Positions 42,716-51,574 of a stretch of 64,000 nt of DNA are shown piece by piece. The notes beneath the pieces are model-generated. The model saw nothing but the letters and a program-made list of their open reading frames with translations, searched no databases and was not told the DNA's origin. The position numbers were made by a program, and so were the translations under genes. How positions within the stretch are numbered: the stretch's first letter is position 1; the number at the start of each line of letters is the position of its first letter. Source of the stretch: Termitidicoccus mucosus (GTDB lineage Bacteria > Verrucomicrobiota > Verrucomicrobiia > Opitutales > Opitutaceae); contig NZ_CP109796.1 of NCBI RefSeq assembly GCF_038725785.1, positions 620,001 through 684,000 of the forward strand, given 5' to 3'.

Positions 42716-43551
42716 ATATAATCTTTTCAATCTATCCGAAATTTTTCCGCACCCTGAGCCTGCCGGAACTGGCCGGCGTGGCGCGCGACTGCGGGCTGGA
42801 TGCCGTGAACCTCGTGGTTCGCGACGGATACTGGTGCGAGCCCGCCACGCTGGGGCGCGACACGCGGAAGTTTGTCCGTTTTATGAAAGCCGAGGGATTG
42901 TCCGTCCTCTTCGCCACGGCGGGCTGGAGTCTGGAGGACATCGAAAAGAATCCTGGGATGCTGGATATACTGGCCGAAAACGACATCCGTGAATTCCGTC
43001 TCGCCTACTTTCCCGCGGCCAGCGGGGAAACGCTTCCCTCCCTTGAGGTCGCGCGCGGGGCGATGGAAAAAATCGCCGGTCATTGCGCCCGGCGCGGGGT
43101 TCGCGCCATTTATCAAGTTCACCACACGATGCTGGTTTCCAGCGCGTCGGCGGCGTGGCAGCTTGTGCGCGGCCTGCCCGCCTCCGCGGTCGGCATCGAA
43201 CTCGACCCCGGCAACCAGTCGTTCGAGGGTTTTGAGGATTGGGAAAAATCCGTCTCGCTGCTCGGGGATTATCTTCGCGCCTTCGGCATCAAGGACACCA
43301 TGCCCGTGCGCGATGAGTCCCTTCGCGGGACGCCCGCCAAGGGCTGGTCGCGGCAGTGGTGCCCGGCAAGCGAAGGTGTGGTGAACTGGCACGAGGTCGT
43401 GCGCCCGCTGGTGCGCCGCCGGTGGGCTGGCACTTTTGTGTTCATGCCGTTTTATCATGAGGACGACATGCGGCGGCAGGCAGCCGTGCTGAAACAGGAG
43501 GTCGCCTATGTGCGCGGCGTCGTGGCGGCGGAGACAAAATCCGACAAATGA
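42712..43551 (+). CDS. Sugar isomerase/epimerase-like TIM barrel
   Basis: This 279-residue protein of the xylose-isomerase-like TIM barrel family (AP endonuclease 2 fold) probably isomerises or epimerises a sugar or sugar acid. Predicted metal-ligand positions appear in VGIELDPGN and FGIKDTMP, with His residues in IYQVHHTML. The start at ATG 42712 overlaps the dehydrogenase stop; a further upstream start would overlap more. The product is unknown. Coupling to the dehydrogenase suggests that they act on consecutive intermediates. Confidence 0.78.
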   Translation: MNIIFSIYPKFFRTLSLPELAGVARDCGLDAVNLVVRDGYWCEPATLGRDTRKFVRFMKAEGLSVLFATAGWSLEDIEKNPGMLDILAENDIREFRLAYFPAASGETLPSLEVARGAMEKIAGHCARRGVRAIYQVHHTMLVSSASAAWQLVRGLPASAVGIELDPGNQSFEGFEDWEKSVSLLGDYLRAFGIKDTMPVRDESLRGTPAKGWSRQWCPASEGVVNWHEVVRPLVRRRWAGTFVFMPFYHEDDMRRQAAVLKQEVAYVRGVVAAETKSDK

Positions 43552-43558
43552 TTTTCAT

Positions 43559-45589
43559 ATGAAACCAAATTCCACACCGCTCCGCTTCCGGCAGGTTCAT
43601 CTTGATTTCCACACCTCGCCCGCGATTTCCGGCATCGGCTCGCGTTTTGACAAAAAACGCTGGCAGGCCATGCTTCGCGAGGCGGCGGTCGATTCCATCA
43701 CGCTGTTTTCCAAATGCCACCACGGCTGGAGCTATCACCCGACCAAGGTGGGGCGGACGCATCCCGGCCTTTCGTTCGACCTGCTCCGCGCGCAATACGA
43801 CGCCTGCAAGGAGATCGGCGTCAACGCCCCCATCTATCTGTCCGCCGGCCTTGACAACGTCATGTCGCACGAGCATCCTGAGTGGCGCGAGATCGACGCC
43901 GACGGGCGCGTCGTCGGGGCGCCCCCGCTCCAGGCCGGTTTCCACAAGATGGATTTCCTGTCGCCCTACCTCGACTACCTGTGCGACCAGATTGCGGAGA
44001 CGGCCCGCCTGTTTCCCGATTGCGACGGCATTTTCCTCGACATCGTGTCGCCCTTTCCCGGCTGCTCGCGCTGGGCGCTCGACCACATGGCGAAACTGGG
44101 GCTCGATCCGCGCGACGAATCGCACCGCCGCCGTTGCGCGGAGGACGCGTTCCGCATTTATTGCGAGAAAACCAATGCCGCGGCCCGCGTCCAGCGCGCC
44201 GACATGCCCGTGTTTCACAACTCCGGGCACATCCCGCGCGGACGCCGCGATCTTCTCGCGTATCAAAGCCGCCTCGAGCTCGAATCGCTCCCCACGGGCG
44301 GCTGGGGTTACGATCATTTTCCCGAGAGTGCCGCCTACGTTTCGCAACTCGGCCTGTCCTACCTTGGCATGACGGGAAAGTTCCACACCACCTGGGGGGA
44401 GTTCGGCGGGCTCAAGCACCCCAACGCGCTCAAATACGAATGCGCCGCGATGCTCGCCTTCGGCGCGCGTTGCAGCGTCGGCGACCAGCTCCACCCGGAC
44501 GGGGCGCTCGACGAAAGCACCTACGCCATCATCGGCGCCGCCTATCGCGATGTGCGCGACAAGGAGCCTTGGTGCGCGAACGCGCGGCCGGTCGCCCAGA
44601 TCGCGGTTTTGTCCAGCGAATCCGAGCATCCCGGCACCACCCGGCACAACGCGTCCGATACCGGCGCCGTCCGCGTGCTGCTCGAAGAACATCATGCGTT
44701 CGCGATGGTTGACCGCGACAGCGACTGGTCGCCCTACGAAGTCGTCGTCTTTCCCGACGACATCCGCGTGGATGCGGCGCTGGAAAAGAAAACCCGCGCC
44801 TTCCTCGGTGCGGGCGGAAAACTTTTCCTCACCGGCGAAAGCGGCCTGCGCGCGGACGGCTCCGGTTTCGCCTTCGACATCGGCGCCGGATGGGACGGCG
44901 CGAGCGAATATAATCCCGAGTATATTCTCCCGCGCGCCGGATTGCGGCCCGATTTCATGAGCACGCCCTTCGTCGTTTATCCGCGCTCGCAACGCATCCG
45001 TGTCACCACCGGGGAGAGCCTCGGCGACGTGCACGAACCCTGGTTCAACCGCACCTTCGAGCACTTTTGCAGCCACCAGCACGCGCCCTTCCGCCGCGAA
45101 CCCTCCGGCCGAGCCGCCGGCGTGCGCAAGGGCGGCATCCTCTGCCTTGCCCATGCCGCCTTCACCGGCTACCGCACGCACGGGCAGGCGGTTTACCGTC
45201 ATTTCATCGGCGCCTGCCTGCGACTGCTGCTCGACGGGCGCGATTTGATCCGGACCAGCCTGCCCTCCACCGCGCGCGTCACGCTCGCGCGGCAGGAAAA
45301 ACAAAACCGCCACATCGCGCATCTCCTTTACGCCAATACCGTCAGTCGCGGCGGCGCATTCAAACTCGACGGCGGCAACGCCAATATTTCCGGAGACGGC
45401 ATTGAGATCATCGAGGATTTGACACCGCTTTTCGACGTGCGGCTCGCGGTGCGCCTCCCCGCGCCGCCCGCCCGCGTCACCTTGGAACCCCAGGGCCGGG
45501 AAATACCATTTGAAACCGGCGCGGATGGCCGGACGGTTGTTACCGTCCCGCGTCTCGAATGCCACCAGATGGTGGTTTTTCATCAATAG
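43559..45589 (+). CDS. GHL6-like glycosidase with trimerisation-like domain
   Basis: This 676-residue protein has at its N-terminus the hypothetical glycosyl hydrolase 6 (GHL6) signature: DSITLFSKCHHGWSYHP with KVGRTHPGL. The middle carries a region like the beta-galactosidase trimerisation/GATase domain (about 360-560; YEVVVFPDDIRVD, FLGAGGKLFLTGESG), and the C-terminus is a beta domain. GHL6 is a hypothetical family with no activity that I know of. Candidate catalytic acids are Asp in CDGIFLDIVSP and Glu in LELESLPTGG. No signal peptide is seen, so it probably acts in the cytoplasm on imported oligosaccharides. It starts 7 bp after the isomerase gene. Confidence 0.78.
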   Translation: MKPNSTPLRFRQVHLDFHTSPAISGIGSRFDKKRWQAMLREAAVDSITLFSKCHHGWSYHPTKVGRTHPGLSFDLLRAQYDACKEIGVNAPIYLSAGLDNVMSHEHPEWREIDADGRVVGAPPLQAGFHKMDFLSPYLDYLCDQIAETARLFPDCDGIFLDIVSPFPGCSRWALDHMAKLGLDPRDESHRRRCAEDAFRIYCEKTNAAARVQRADMPVFHNSGHIPRGRRDLLAYQSRLELESLPTGGWGYDHFPESAAYVSQLGLSYLGMTGKFHTTWGEFGGLKHPNALKYECAAMLAFGARCSVGDQLHPDGALDESTYAIIGAAYRDVRDKEPWCANARPVAQIAVLSSESEHPGTTRHNASDTGAVRVLLEEHHAFAMVDRDSDWSPYEVVVFPDDIRVDAALEKKTRAFLGAGGKLFLTGESGLRADGSGFAFDIGAGWDGASEYNPEYILPRAGLRPDFMSTPFVVYPRSQRIRVTTGESLGDVHEPWFNRTFEHFCSHQHAPFRREPSGRAAGVRKGGILCLAHAAFTGYRTHGQAVYRHFIGACLRLLLDGRDLIRTSLPSTARVTLARQEKQNRHIAHLLYANTVSRGGAFKLDGGNANISGDGIEIIEDLTPLFDVRLAVRLPAPPARVTLEPQGREIPFETGADGRTVVTVPRLECHQMVVFHQ

Positions 45590-45660
45590 ATCATGGAATA
45601 ACATAATGCGTTTTCATCTGCTTTTCCATGACCCTGCTAAACACCCGAAAACATCCCGCC

Positions 45661-46413
45661 ATGAATATAAAAAACAACCAAACCGCCACCTTCCGCCGCG
45701 CCGTTCTGGGCGCGTTTCTCCTGCTCGCCACGCTCGCGCCGTCCCGGGTGGCGGCATTTGAATTCGACACCGCAAAAACCTTCGGGGAGAATTTCCGCGA
45801 GGTTCACAGTTTCAATAATAAAAAACTGTCGTGGGACAAGGCCGGCAAAGACATGAAGGCCATGCCGCCGATGTCCGCCACCTATATATACGATACCACG
45901 CCGGCGGACGCCGCTGCCGGAACGCAAAACACCTTCGCGGTCTCGCAAGCGGACACGCTGACCGTCAAGGTGTCGCTTGCCATGGGCACGGCCAAGTCCT
46001 CCATCGGCATCTATCTCATCGACCCGGCCAACGAGCGCAAGGGGCTCCTCGCCCTCTACAATGTGGACAATGACGGCGGAGACGACGTGATACGCTTCGT
46101 CTCCAACGCCATACCCGTGACCGGCGGGGCCGGCGGCGTGGACAGGGCGGAAAACCACAAAAGCCCCGGCATCGCGCCCAATGAAACCGGCACGCTGGTT
46201 CTCACCTATGGCATCGATGCGCAGAACAAGGGCGTCATGACGCTCAAAATGCTGAACAGCGAGGGCAGGGAGGTGCATTCCGCCAGCCACACCGTGAAGG
46301 AATTCCGCACACCCCTCAGCCCGGTCGAGGTGGGCCTCCGAGTGGCCGCACAAAACGGCCAGGGCGTTTACGTGCTCAAGAGCTTCGAGGCCGCCATCGG
46401 TCCCGCGCGTTGA
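45661..46413 (+). CDS. Secreted protein of unknown function
   Basis: This 250-residue protein starts at ATG 45661 and has a signal peptide (AVLGAFLLLATLAPSRVAA). The remainder is predicted all-beta, with YIYDTTPADAAAG, TLTVKVSLAMG and SPVEVGLRVAAQNGQGVYVL in repeated short strands, resembling a jelly-roll or concanavalin-like carbohydrate-binding domain. No known family can be assigned with confidence and no catalytic motif is seen. It is 28 bp before an SGNH hydrolase, so it may bind the same polysaccharide in the periplasm or outside the cell. Confidence 0.65.
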   Translation: MNIKNNQTATFRRAVLGAFLLLATLAPSRVAAFEFDTAKTFGENFREVHSFNNKKLSWDKAGKDMKAMPPMSATYIYDTTPADAAAGTQNTFAVSQADTLTVKVSLAMGTAKSSIGIYLIDPANERKGLLALYNVDNDGGDDVIRFVSNAIPVTGGAGGVDRAENHKSPGIAPNETGTLVLTYGIDAQNKGVMTLKMLNSEGREVHSASHTVKEFRTPLSPVEVGLRVAAQNGQGVYVLKSFEAAIGPAR

Positions 46414-46441
46414 ACCGGCGCACGCGATGCGTTGATTTTTT

Positions 46442-47218
46442 ATGATAAACGAATCCTCCATCACGATTAATATAAACCGGGCCTGCCTCGCGCTGCTCGT
46501 CCTGTTCCTGGCCGCTGGCGTCCCCGCGCGCGCTTCCCGACTGGTGGACAACCTGAAGGCGGGCCGGAGCCAGACGGTGGTCGCCTACGGCACCAGCCTC
46601 ACGGCGACCGGCCAGTGGCGCGCCGATCTGGCCGGCTGGCTCAACACCCTCGACCCGGAAGGGAAGGCGAAAGCCGTGGTCCATAACAGCGGGCTTTCCG
46701 GGCAGGCCTCGCAATCGGGCCTCAACAATCTGCAAGGCAAGGTGATCAAGTTCAAGCCGGACACTGTGTTTATAGAATTTGCCATCAACGATGCCTATAG
46801 CGGCCCGAATTATTCCCCGAAGCATCCTGACTACGGCATGACGGTGGAAAAGAGTATGGCGAATCTCTCCCGCATGATAGAGACGCTCAAGGAGGCGCTG
46901 CCCGGCGTGGAAATAATCATACAAACGATGAATCCGGTGTGGGATTCCCCGCATGGCAGCGGGGTCTCCGCCAAATCACGCCCAGAGCTTGACGCCTATT
47001 ATGAAGGCTACCGGCAGGTTGCAAAAGAATACGGTCTGCTTCTCATCGACCATCATCCGAATTGGGTCAGGCTTCGCGAAGCCGACCCGGAATTGTTTCA
47101 AACTTACATTCGCGACGGCACTCACCCGACGCCGGCGGGTTCCACCGCCATCACAACCCCGCAACTCAAGGAGTCGCTTGCGATGCCCGCCGCGTCCGCG
47201 CGGGGATGCTGCCAATAG
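46442..47218 (+). CDS. Secreted SGNH hydrolase
   Basis: This 258-residue protein has a signal peptide (ACLALLVLFLAAGVPARA). SGNH blocks are present: the nucleophile Ser52 in YGTSLT, the Gly block in VVHNSGLSGQAS, the Asn in FAINDAYS, and Asp/His in DGTHPTPAGS. It is a carbohydrate esterase or lipase-like enzyme, likely deacylating a polysaccharide. The C-terminus is short with two adjacent Cys residues (GCCQ), which is unusual. It is 33 bp before the GH29 gene, consistent with joint removal of acyl and fucose groups. Confidence 0.85.
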   Translation: MINESSITININRACLALLVLFLAAGVPARASRLVDNLKAGRSQTVVAYGTSLTATGQWRADLAGWLNTLDPEGKAKAVVHNSGLSGQASQSGLNNLQGKVIKFKPDTVFIEFAINDAYSGPNYSPKHPDYGMTVEKSMANLSRMIETLKEALPGVEIIIQTMNPVWDSPHGSGVSAKSRPELDAYYEGYRQVAKEYGLLLIDHHPNWVRLREADPELFQTYIRDGTHPTPAGSTAITTPQLKESLAMPAASARGCCQ

Positions 47219-47251
47219 CATCGCCGCCGCGCATCACACCTTTCCGCCCCT

Positions 47252-48457
47252 ATGACGACATGGTTCAGCACCGCCCGCTACGGCATGTTCATCCATTACG
47301 GTCCCTACTCGGCCGCCGCGCGCGGCGAGTGGGTGGCCAACCGCGAGTCATATACGAAGGACTGCTATATAAAAGACTGCGTGCTTCCATTTGCCGCTTC
47401 GCGCTGCGACCCGCGCGAATGGGCGCGGCTCGCGCGGGATGCCGGCATGGGCTATCTCGTGCTCACCACCAGGCATCACGACGGATTCTGCCTCTGGGAC
47501 ACGGGCACCACGGAGTTCAAGGCCACCCGCCTCGGCCCCCGGCGCGACCTTGTGCGCGAATACGTTGACGCCGTCCGCGCGGCCGGCCTCAAGGTCGGCT
47601 TTTATTATTCCACGGCAGACTGGTTTCATCCCGATTATCCCGGGGCGCATCATCGCGACTGGCCCCATGGCTGGCCCGACGAGGCGGGGCGAAAACGTTT
47701 TATACAATACTGCCGAGCCCAGTTGGAGGAATTGATGACCCGCTACGGGAAGATCGATCTGCTCTGGCACGACGGGTGCATCCCGGAGCCCTTTGATGGA
47801 ATTGAGACCAATGCCCTGGTCAAGCGCTTGCAGCCGCATATAATGATAAACAACCGTGCCGGCGAACCGTGCGATTTTTATTCCTGCGAGCAGGCCATCA
47901 AGCCCGCCGCTCCCGGCAGGCTGTGGGAGGCCTGCATGACACTGAATGACAATTGGGGCTATCACGCCGGCGACAATAATTGGAAAACTCCGCGGCAGGT
48001 CATTCGCATGCTCCTCGAAACATCCGGCAACGCGGGCAACCTGCTTCTCAATGTCGGCCCGCGCGCAGATGGCACGATCCCGGAGGAATCCGAGCGCATC
48101 CTCCGCGAGGCCGGTGACTGGCTGCGGCGCAACCGCGAGTTCCTGCCAGACTCGGAGCGCTCGCCTTTCAGTTGGAACAACTGGGGGCGCGTCACCACTC
48201 GGGGCAATCGCATTTATCTGCACATAATAAACAGCACGGGCGCGACCCTGCGCCAGCCTGACATCAAGAACCGTGTTTTACGTGCCTTTTGTCTCGATGG
48301 CGGCAGGGAAGTGCCGTTCGTCCAGGAGGCGGATATGATCACGCTGCGCGATCTGCCGGTCCCGTTGCGCGACCCGATCGCCACGACCATCGTCCTCGAA
48401 GTGGAGGGCGCGCCAGAGACAACCCGCAAGCAAACCAGTTTCTGGATTCCGGGATGA
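47252..48457 (+). CDS. GH29 alpha-L-fucosidase
   Basis: This 401-residue cytoplasmic glycosidase has the GH29 signature: WFSTARYGMFIHYGPYSAAA at the N-terminus, RHHDGFCLWDT, and LLWHDG with the predicted nucleophile Asp about residue 174. WEACMTLNDNWGYHAGD and NAGNLLLNVGPRADG are further family segments. It would remove alpha-linked fucose from glycans. The protein has a short C-terminal beta domain (residues about 300-401) but lacks the large extra domains of some homologs. It ends the long operon; a run of inverted repeats follows. Confidence 0.92.
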   Translation: MTTWFSTARYGMFIHYGPYSAAARGEWVANRESYTKDCYIKDCVLPFAASRCDPREWARLARDAGMGYLVLTTRHHDGFCLWDTGTTEFKATRLGPRRDLVREYVDAVRAAGLKVGFYYSTADWFHPDYPGAHHRDWPHGWPDEAGRKRFIQYCRAQLEELMTRYGKIDLLWHDGCIPEPFDGIETNALVKRLQPHIMINNRAGEPCDFYSCEQAIKPAAPGRLWEACMTLNDNWGYHAGDNNWKTPRQVIRMLLETSGNAGNLLLNVGPRADGTIPEESERILREAGDWLRRNREFLPDSERSPFSWNNWGRVTTRGNRIYLHIINSTGATLRQPDIKNRVLRAFCLDGGREVPFVQEADMITLRDLPVPLRDPIATTIVLEVEGAPETTRKQTSFWIPG

Positions 48458-48509
48458 GCATCCATCCGTTCCTCGACTTTTCATGTCTGGATAAACTGAA
48501 GCATTTCTT

Positions 48510-48604
48510 TGGACAGAATTAACAGAATGAAAGAAAATGAACAAAATGAGTTTTGTAATAAAAACCGTATTTCGTCCATTCCATTAAATTCTGTCCATTC
48601 TGTC
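48510..48604. repeat. Imperfect inverted repeat, unit GACAGAAT
   Basis: The left arm GGACAGAATTAACAGAATG and a right arm including CATTAAATTCTGTCCATTCTG form a long imperfect hairpin with about 50 bases between. It lies after the fucosidase gene and, together with the next repeat, fills 48458-48733, which has no gene. It may act as a terminator or be a mobile palindrome. Confidence 0.65.
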
Positions 48605-48626
48605 TAAAAATAACGAACTATTATTT

Positions 48627-48708
48627 TTAACAGGATGAACGAGATTTTCAGGATTATCATGATTAAAACCCAATCCTGTTAATTCTGAAAAATCCTGCAA
48701 TCCTGTCC
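48627..48708. repeat. Imperfect inverted repeat, unit AACAGGAT
   Basis: The left arm TTAACAGGATGAACGAGATT and a right arm starting AATCCTGTTAATTCTG, ending AATCCTGTCC, are complementary with small mismatches. Similar AACAGGAT/ATCCTGTT repeats are known in intergenic DNA of several environmental phyla. It ends 25 bp before the next start. Confidence 0.65.
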
Positions 48709-48733
48709 AAAACCCCAAGCCATTTTCATCAAC

Positions 48734-49822
48734 ATGACACCCAGGGAAAGATTTCTCAACACGCTCAATTACCAACCTGTCGATCAACGACCTTGCTACC
48801 TTGCCTGGCCGTGGTTTGACACGCTGGCCCGCTGGCGGCGCGAGGGGTTGCCGGATGGAGTGACGGATGTCCACGAGCACCTTGGCGTCAGCGGATTGGG
48901 TTATCGTGTCAGCAACATCACGCCGGCGGCTGGTGTGTTTCCCGACTATCCGGTGAAAATCCTGCGCGAGGACGGGGAGTTTATATATAAAACCGATCGA
49001 TACGGACGCACGGCCAAGGAATTCAAGGACCATTCCTCTTTTCCGGAATGGCTGGAGTTTCCCGTGAAAACACCGGAGGATTTGCGGCGGCTCCTGGACG
49101 AGCATTTCGACGTGGACAACCTCGACGCCCGCTTCCCCGCCGACTGGCTGGAGCAGGTTCACGCCGCCGAACAGCGCGGGGATGTCATCCTGATCGATGG
49201 CGGCTGTTACTACTGGACGCTGCGCTCGGTGGCGGGCGTGGACGGGGCCGGGTATTTGTTATACGACGCGCCGGAGCTGGTGGGCGAGTTGTTCGAGCGC
49301 TACCACGCGGTTGTCATGGAGGGCCTGCGCCGCGCGGTGAAGGTGACGCGGGTGGACATAATCGGATTCGGAGAGGACTTCGCGTGCAAAAGCGGCCCGC
49401 TGCTTTCGCCCGCGATGTTCCGCGACATGATTTTGCCTCATTATAAAAAGGTGATGGACTTCGCCCATGCGCATGACGTCCGGCTGACCTGGCATGACAG
49501 CGACGGCGACTACCGCCTCCTGCTGCCGGACATGCTTTCCGCCGGCGTGAACAGCACCTGCCCGTGCGAGGTGGCCTCCGGCATGGAGCCGGTCGGGCTG
49601 CGGCGTCAGTTCGGGCGCGAGTTGCGCATCGGCGGCGGTTTCGACAAGCGCATCGTGCCGCTGGGCCGGAGCGCGGTGGCGGCGGAGTTTGCGCGCCTGC
49701 GCCCCGTCATCGAGGAGGGCGGCTATATTCCCGGCATCGACCACTCCATCCCCGCCGACGTCTCCTACGACCGCTATCGCGAATACGTTGATGAATTGGT
49801 GAAAGTGTCCGCATGGGTGTGA
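48734..49822 (+). CDS. UroD-superfamily protein, sugar-operon type
   Basis: This 362-residue cytoplasmic protein has the uroporphyrinogen decarboxylase fold: MTPRERFLNTLNYQPVDQRP at the start, then FGEDFACKSGPLLSPAMF and TWHDSDGDYRLLLPDML, which is the usual DGD/DGN-like region. Zinc-ligand HxC is not seen (HDSD instead). Such proteins in Verrucomicrobial carbohydrate loci are not haem enzymes by context; their function is unknown. It is divergent from the protein at 24732-25718. It precedes the operator at 49852 and appears to be a single gene or the end of the preceding run. Confidence 0.78.
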   Translation: MTPRERFLNTLNYQPVDQRPCYLAWPWFDTLARWRREGLPDGVTDVHEHLGVSGLGYRVSNITPAAGVFPDYPVKILREDGEFIYKTDRYGRTAKEFKDHSSFPEWLEFPVKTPEDLRRLLDEHFDVDNLDARFPADWLEQVHAAEQRGDVILIDGGCYYWTLRSVAGVDGAGYLLYDAPELVGELFERYHAVVMEGLRRAVKVTRVDIIGFGEDFACKSGPLLSPAMFRDMILPHYKKVMDFAHAHDVRLTWHDSDGDYRLLLPDMLSAGVNSTCPCEVASGMEPVGLRRQFGRELRIGGGFDKRIVPLGRSAVAAEFARLRPVIEEGGYIPGIDHSIPADVSYDRYREYVDELVKVSAWV

Positions 49823-49851
49823 GCGGGCCGGTGTCCGCCGGTTCCGCGGGG

Positions 49852-49864
49852 CTTAACGATCAAG
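49852..49864. promoter_or_regulatory. Putative LacI-type operator 5
   Basis: CTTAACGATCAAG matches the shared motif (arm pairs 4 of 5). It lies 48 bp upstream of the GH67-like gene, which is followed by a LacI-family regulator, so negative autoregulation is likely. Confidence 0.55.
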
Positions 49865-49912
49865 CATCGGCTTCGTTGCCCGGACGGTGAGGCCAAGGCG
49901 TGTTTTCCACGC

Positions 49913-51535
49913 ATGACAGTTGCTCTCCCGTCCATCCCGGCACCCTGCATCCTCGACATGGTGCACCACAATCCCGGCGAGCCGCCTTACGAAACCAAAT
50001 ATGAATCGCCCGGCGTGATCCGCGCGATGGGCTTTGGCGGGAAAGTGTATCATCTTTTCGATTCGCCCATGCTTGCGGTGAACTGGGAGGCGGTCGATCC
50101 GGATATTTTTCCAAAAGACTCCGACGCCCGCGCCTGGGTGGACGCCAAGGCCGCGCGCATCGACGCGCAGCACGCGGCTTGCGCAGCGGCGGGCGTCGGC
50201 ATTTATGCGATGAGCGACCTGGTCCTTTTTCCGCGCCGCCTGGTCGAGAAATATAATCTCGGGCGCGAAATGGGGAATCCGCTCAATCCCTCCACCGCGC
50301 ATTTCCTGCGCCTGCTGGTTGCCCAGATGTTTGACCGGTTCCCATTGCTGGACGGGCTCGTGGTGCGCATCGGCGAGACTTATCTGCACGACGCTCCCTG
50401 GCATGTGGGCAAAATCGAAAACCGGAACGACTGGCGCGCGACCATCGCGCCGCTCATGCGGCTCATGCGCGAGGAGTTGTGCGTGAAACGCGGACGGCAT
50501 TTGATCTTTCGCGCGTGGCTGAGTTTCGACACGGATTTGGAAACCTACCGCGCCGTCAGCGACGCCGTCGAACCGCATCCGCTGCTCACGATCTCGGTGA
50601 AGCACTGCGAGGGTGATTTTCACCGGGGAAATCCTTTCAGCAAAGTGATCGGGGAGGGGCGGCACCGGCAGTTGATCGAGGTGCAGTGCGCGCGCGAATA
50701 CGAGGGCAAGGGCGCGTATCCGAACTATATCGCGCGCGGCGTGATCGAGGGGTTCGCGGAGCACCGGCGGCTGGCGGAACGAGGGGCGTTGTGGAGCATC
50801 GGCGAATTCGCCCGCGCCCGCCCTGATTTGTTCGCGGGCGTCTGGACCTGGTCCCGCGGCGGCGGCTGGCAGGGGCCTTATATAAAAAATGAATTCTGGT
50901 GCGATCTGAACGCTTGGGTGATGGCGCGATGGGCCGCCGACCCGGCACAACCGGAGGAGGCCGTCTTTGCGCGCCATGCCGCCGATGTGCTCGGGTTGCG
51001 CGGCGCGGATGCGGCGCGGTTTCGCCGCCTGTGTTTGCTGTCTTCCGACGCGGCGTTTCTCGGACGGCGTTCGGCGTGCTGTGACATCGATCCGTGGTGG
51101 AGCCGCGACGAATTTTTTGGCAAACCCGTGCTGCCGGACGGCGCGGATTGCGGGGAAAAAACCGGGCGCATCCTGTCCGAAAAAGACGAGGCGGTCGCGA
51201 TGTGGGAGGAAATCGCCGCGCTGTCCGCGCAAATCGGATTTCCGGATGGGGAGACAAAGGTGCACGTCGTCGCATCGTGCGAATACGGTCTGCGGCTGTG
51301 CCGCATCATGCGCGCGATATTCCGGCTGGCGGCGGCGGAAAGCCGCGATGCCCGTCCGGGAGAATTGCGCGCGCTGCTCGGCGATTATGATGAGGTCTGG
51401 CGTTCCTACCGGCGATTGCCGGAGGATCATCCATCGTGCGCGACGCTGTATAAGGAGCGCGGTTCGCCATGGGGCCCGCCGCCAGGCGTCGAGGCATGGA
51501 TACCGCGATTGCGTGAAAAAGCCGTTCCATTTTAA
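49913..51535 (+). CDS. GH67-like protein, uncertain glycosidase
   Basis: This 540-residue protein has no signal peptide. Its layout resembles a TIM-barrel glycosidase such as the alpha-glucuronidase families GH67 and GH115: DGLVVRIGETYLHD, TISVKHCEGDFHRG, and VQCAREYEGKGAYPNYIARG followed by a helical C-terminus (residues about 320-540). The GH67 match is only in segment order, so the family call is tentative. Candidate acids are Glu in RIGETY and Glu in CAREYEG. An operator precedes it and a LacI-family regulator follows after 39 bp. If the call is right it would remove a uronic acid or related cap from oligosaccharides. Confidence 0.5.
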   Translation: MTVALPSIPAPCILDMVHHNPGEPPYETKYESPGVIRAMGFGGKVYHLFDSPMLAVNWEAVDPDIFPKDSDARAWVDAKAARIDAQHAACAAAGVGIYAMSDLVLFPRRLVEKYNLGREMGNPLNPSTAHFLRLLVAQMFDRFPLLDGLVVRIGETYLHDAPWHVGKIENRNDWRATIAPLMRLMREELCVKRGRHLIFRAWLSFDTDLETYRAVSDAVEPHPLLTISVKHCEGDFHRGNPFSKVIGEGRHRQLIEVQCAREYEGKGAYPNYIARGVIEGFAEHRRLAERGALWSIGEFARARPDLFAGVWTWSRGGGWQGPYIKNEFWCDLNAWVMARWAADPAQPEEAVFARHAADVLGLRGADAARFRRLCLLSSDAAFLGRRSACCDIDPWWSRDEFFGKPVLPDGADCGEKTGRILSEKDEAVAMWEEIAALSAQIGFPDGETKVHVVASCEYGLRLCRIMRAIFRLAAAESRDARPGELRALLGDYDEVWRSYRRLPEDHPSCATLYKERGSPWGPPPGVEAWIPRLREKAVPF

Positions 51536-51574
51536 ACAAACAAAACTTGATAACCACCGCGCGCGGCGCAACGT

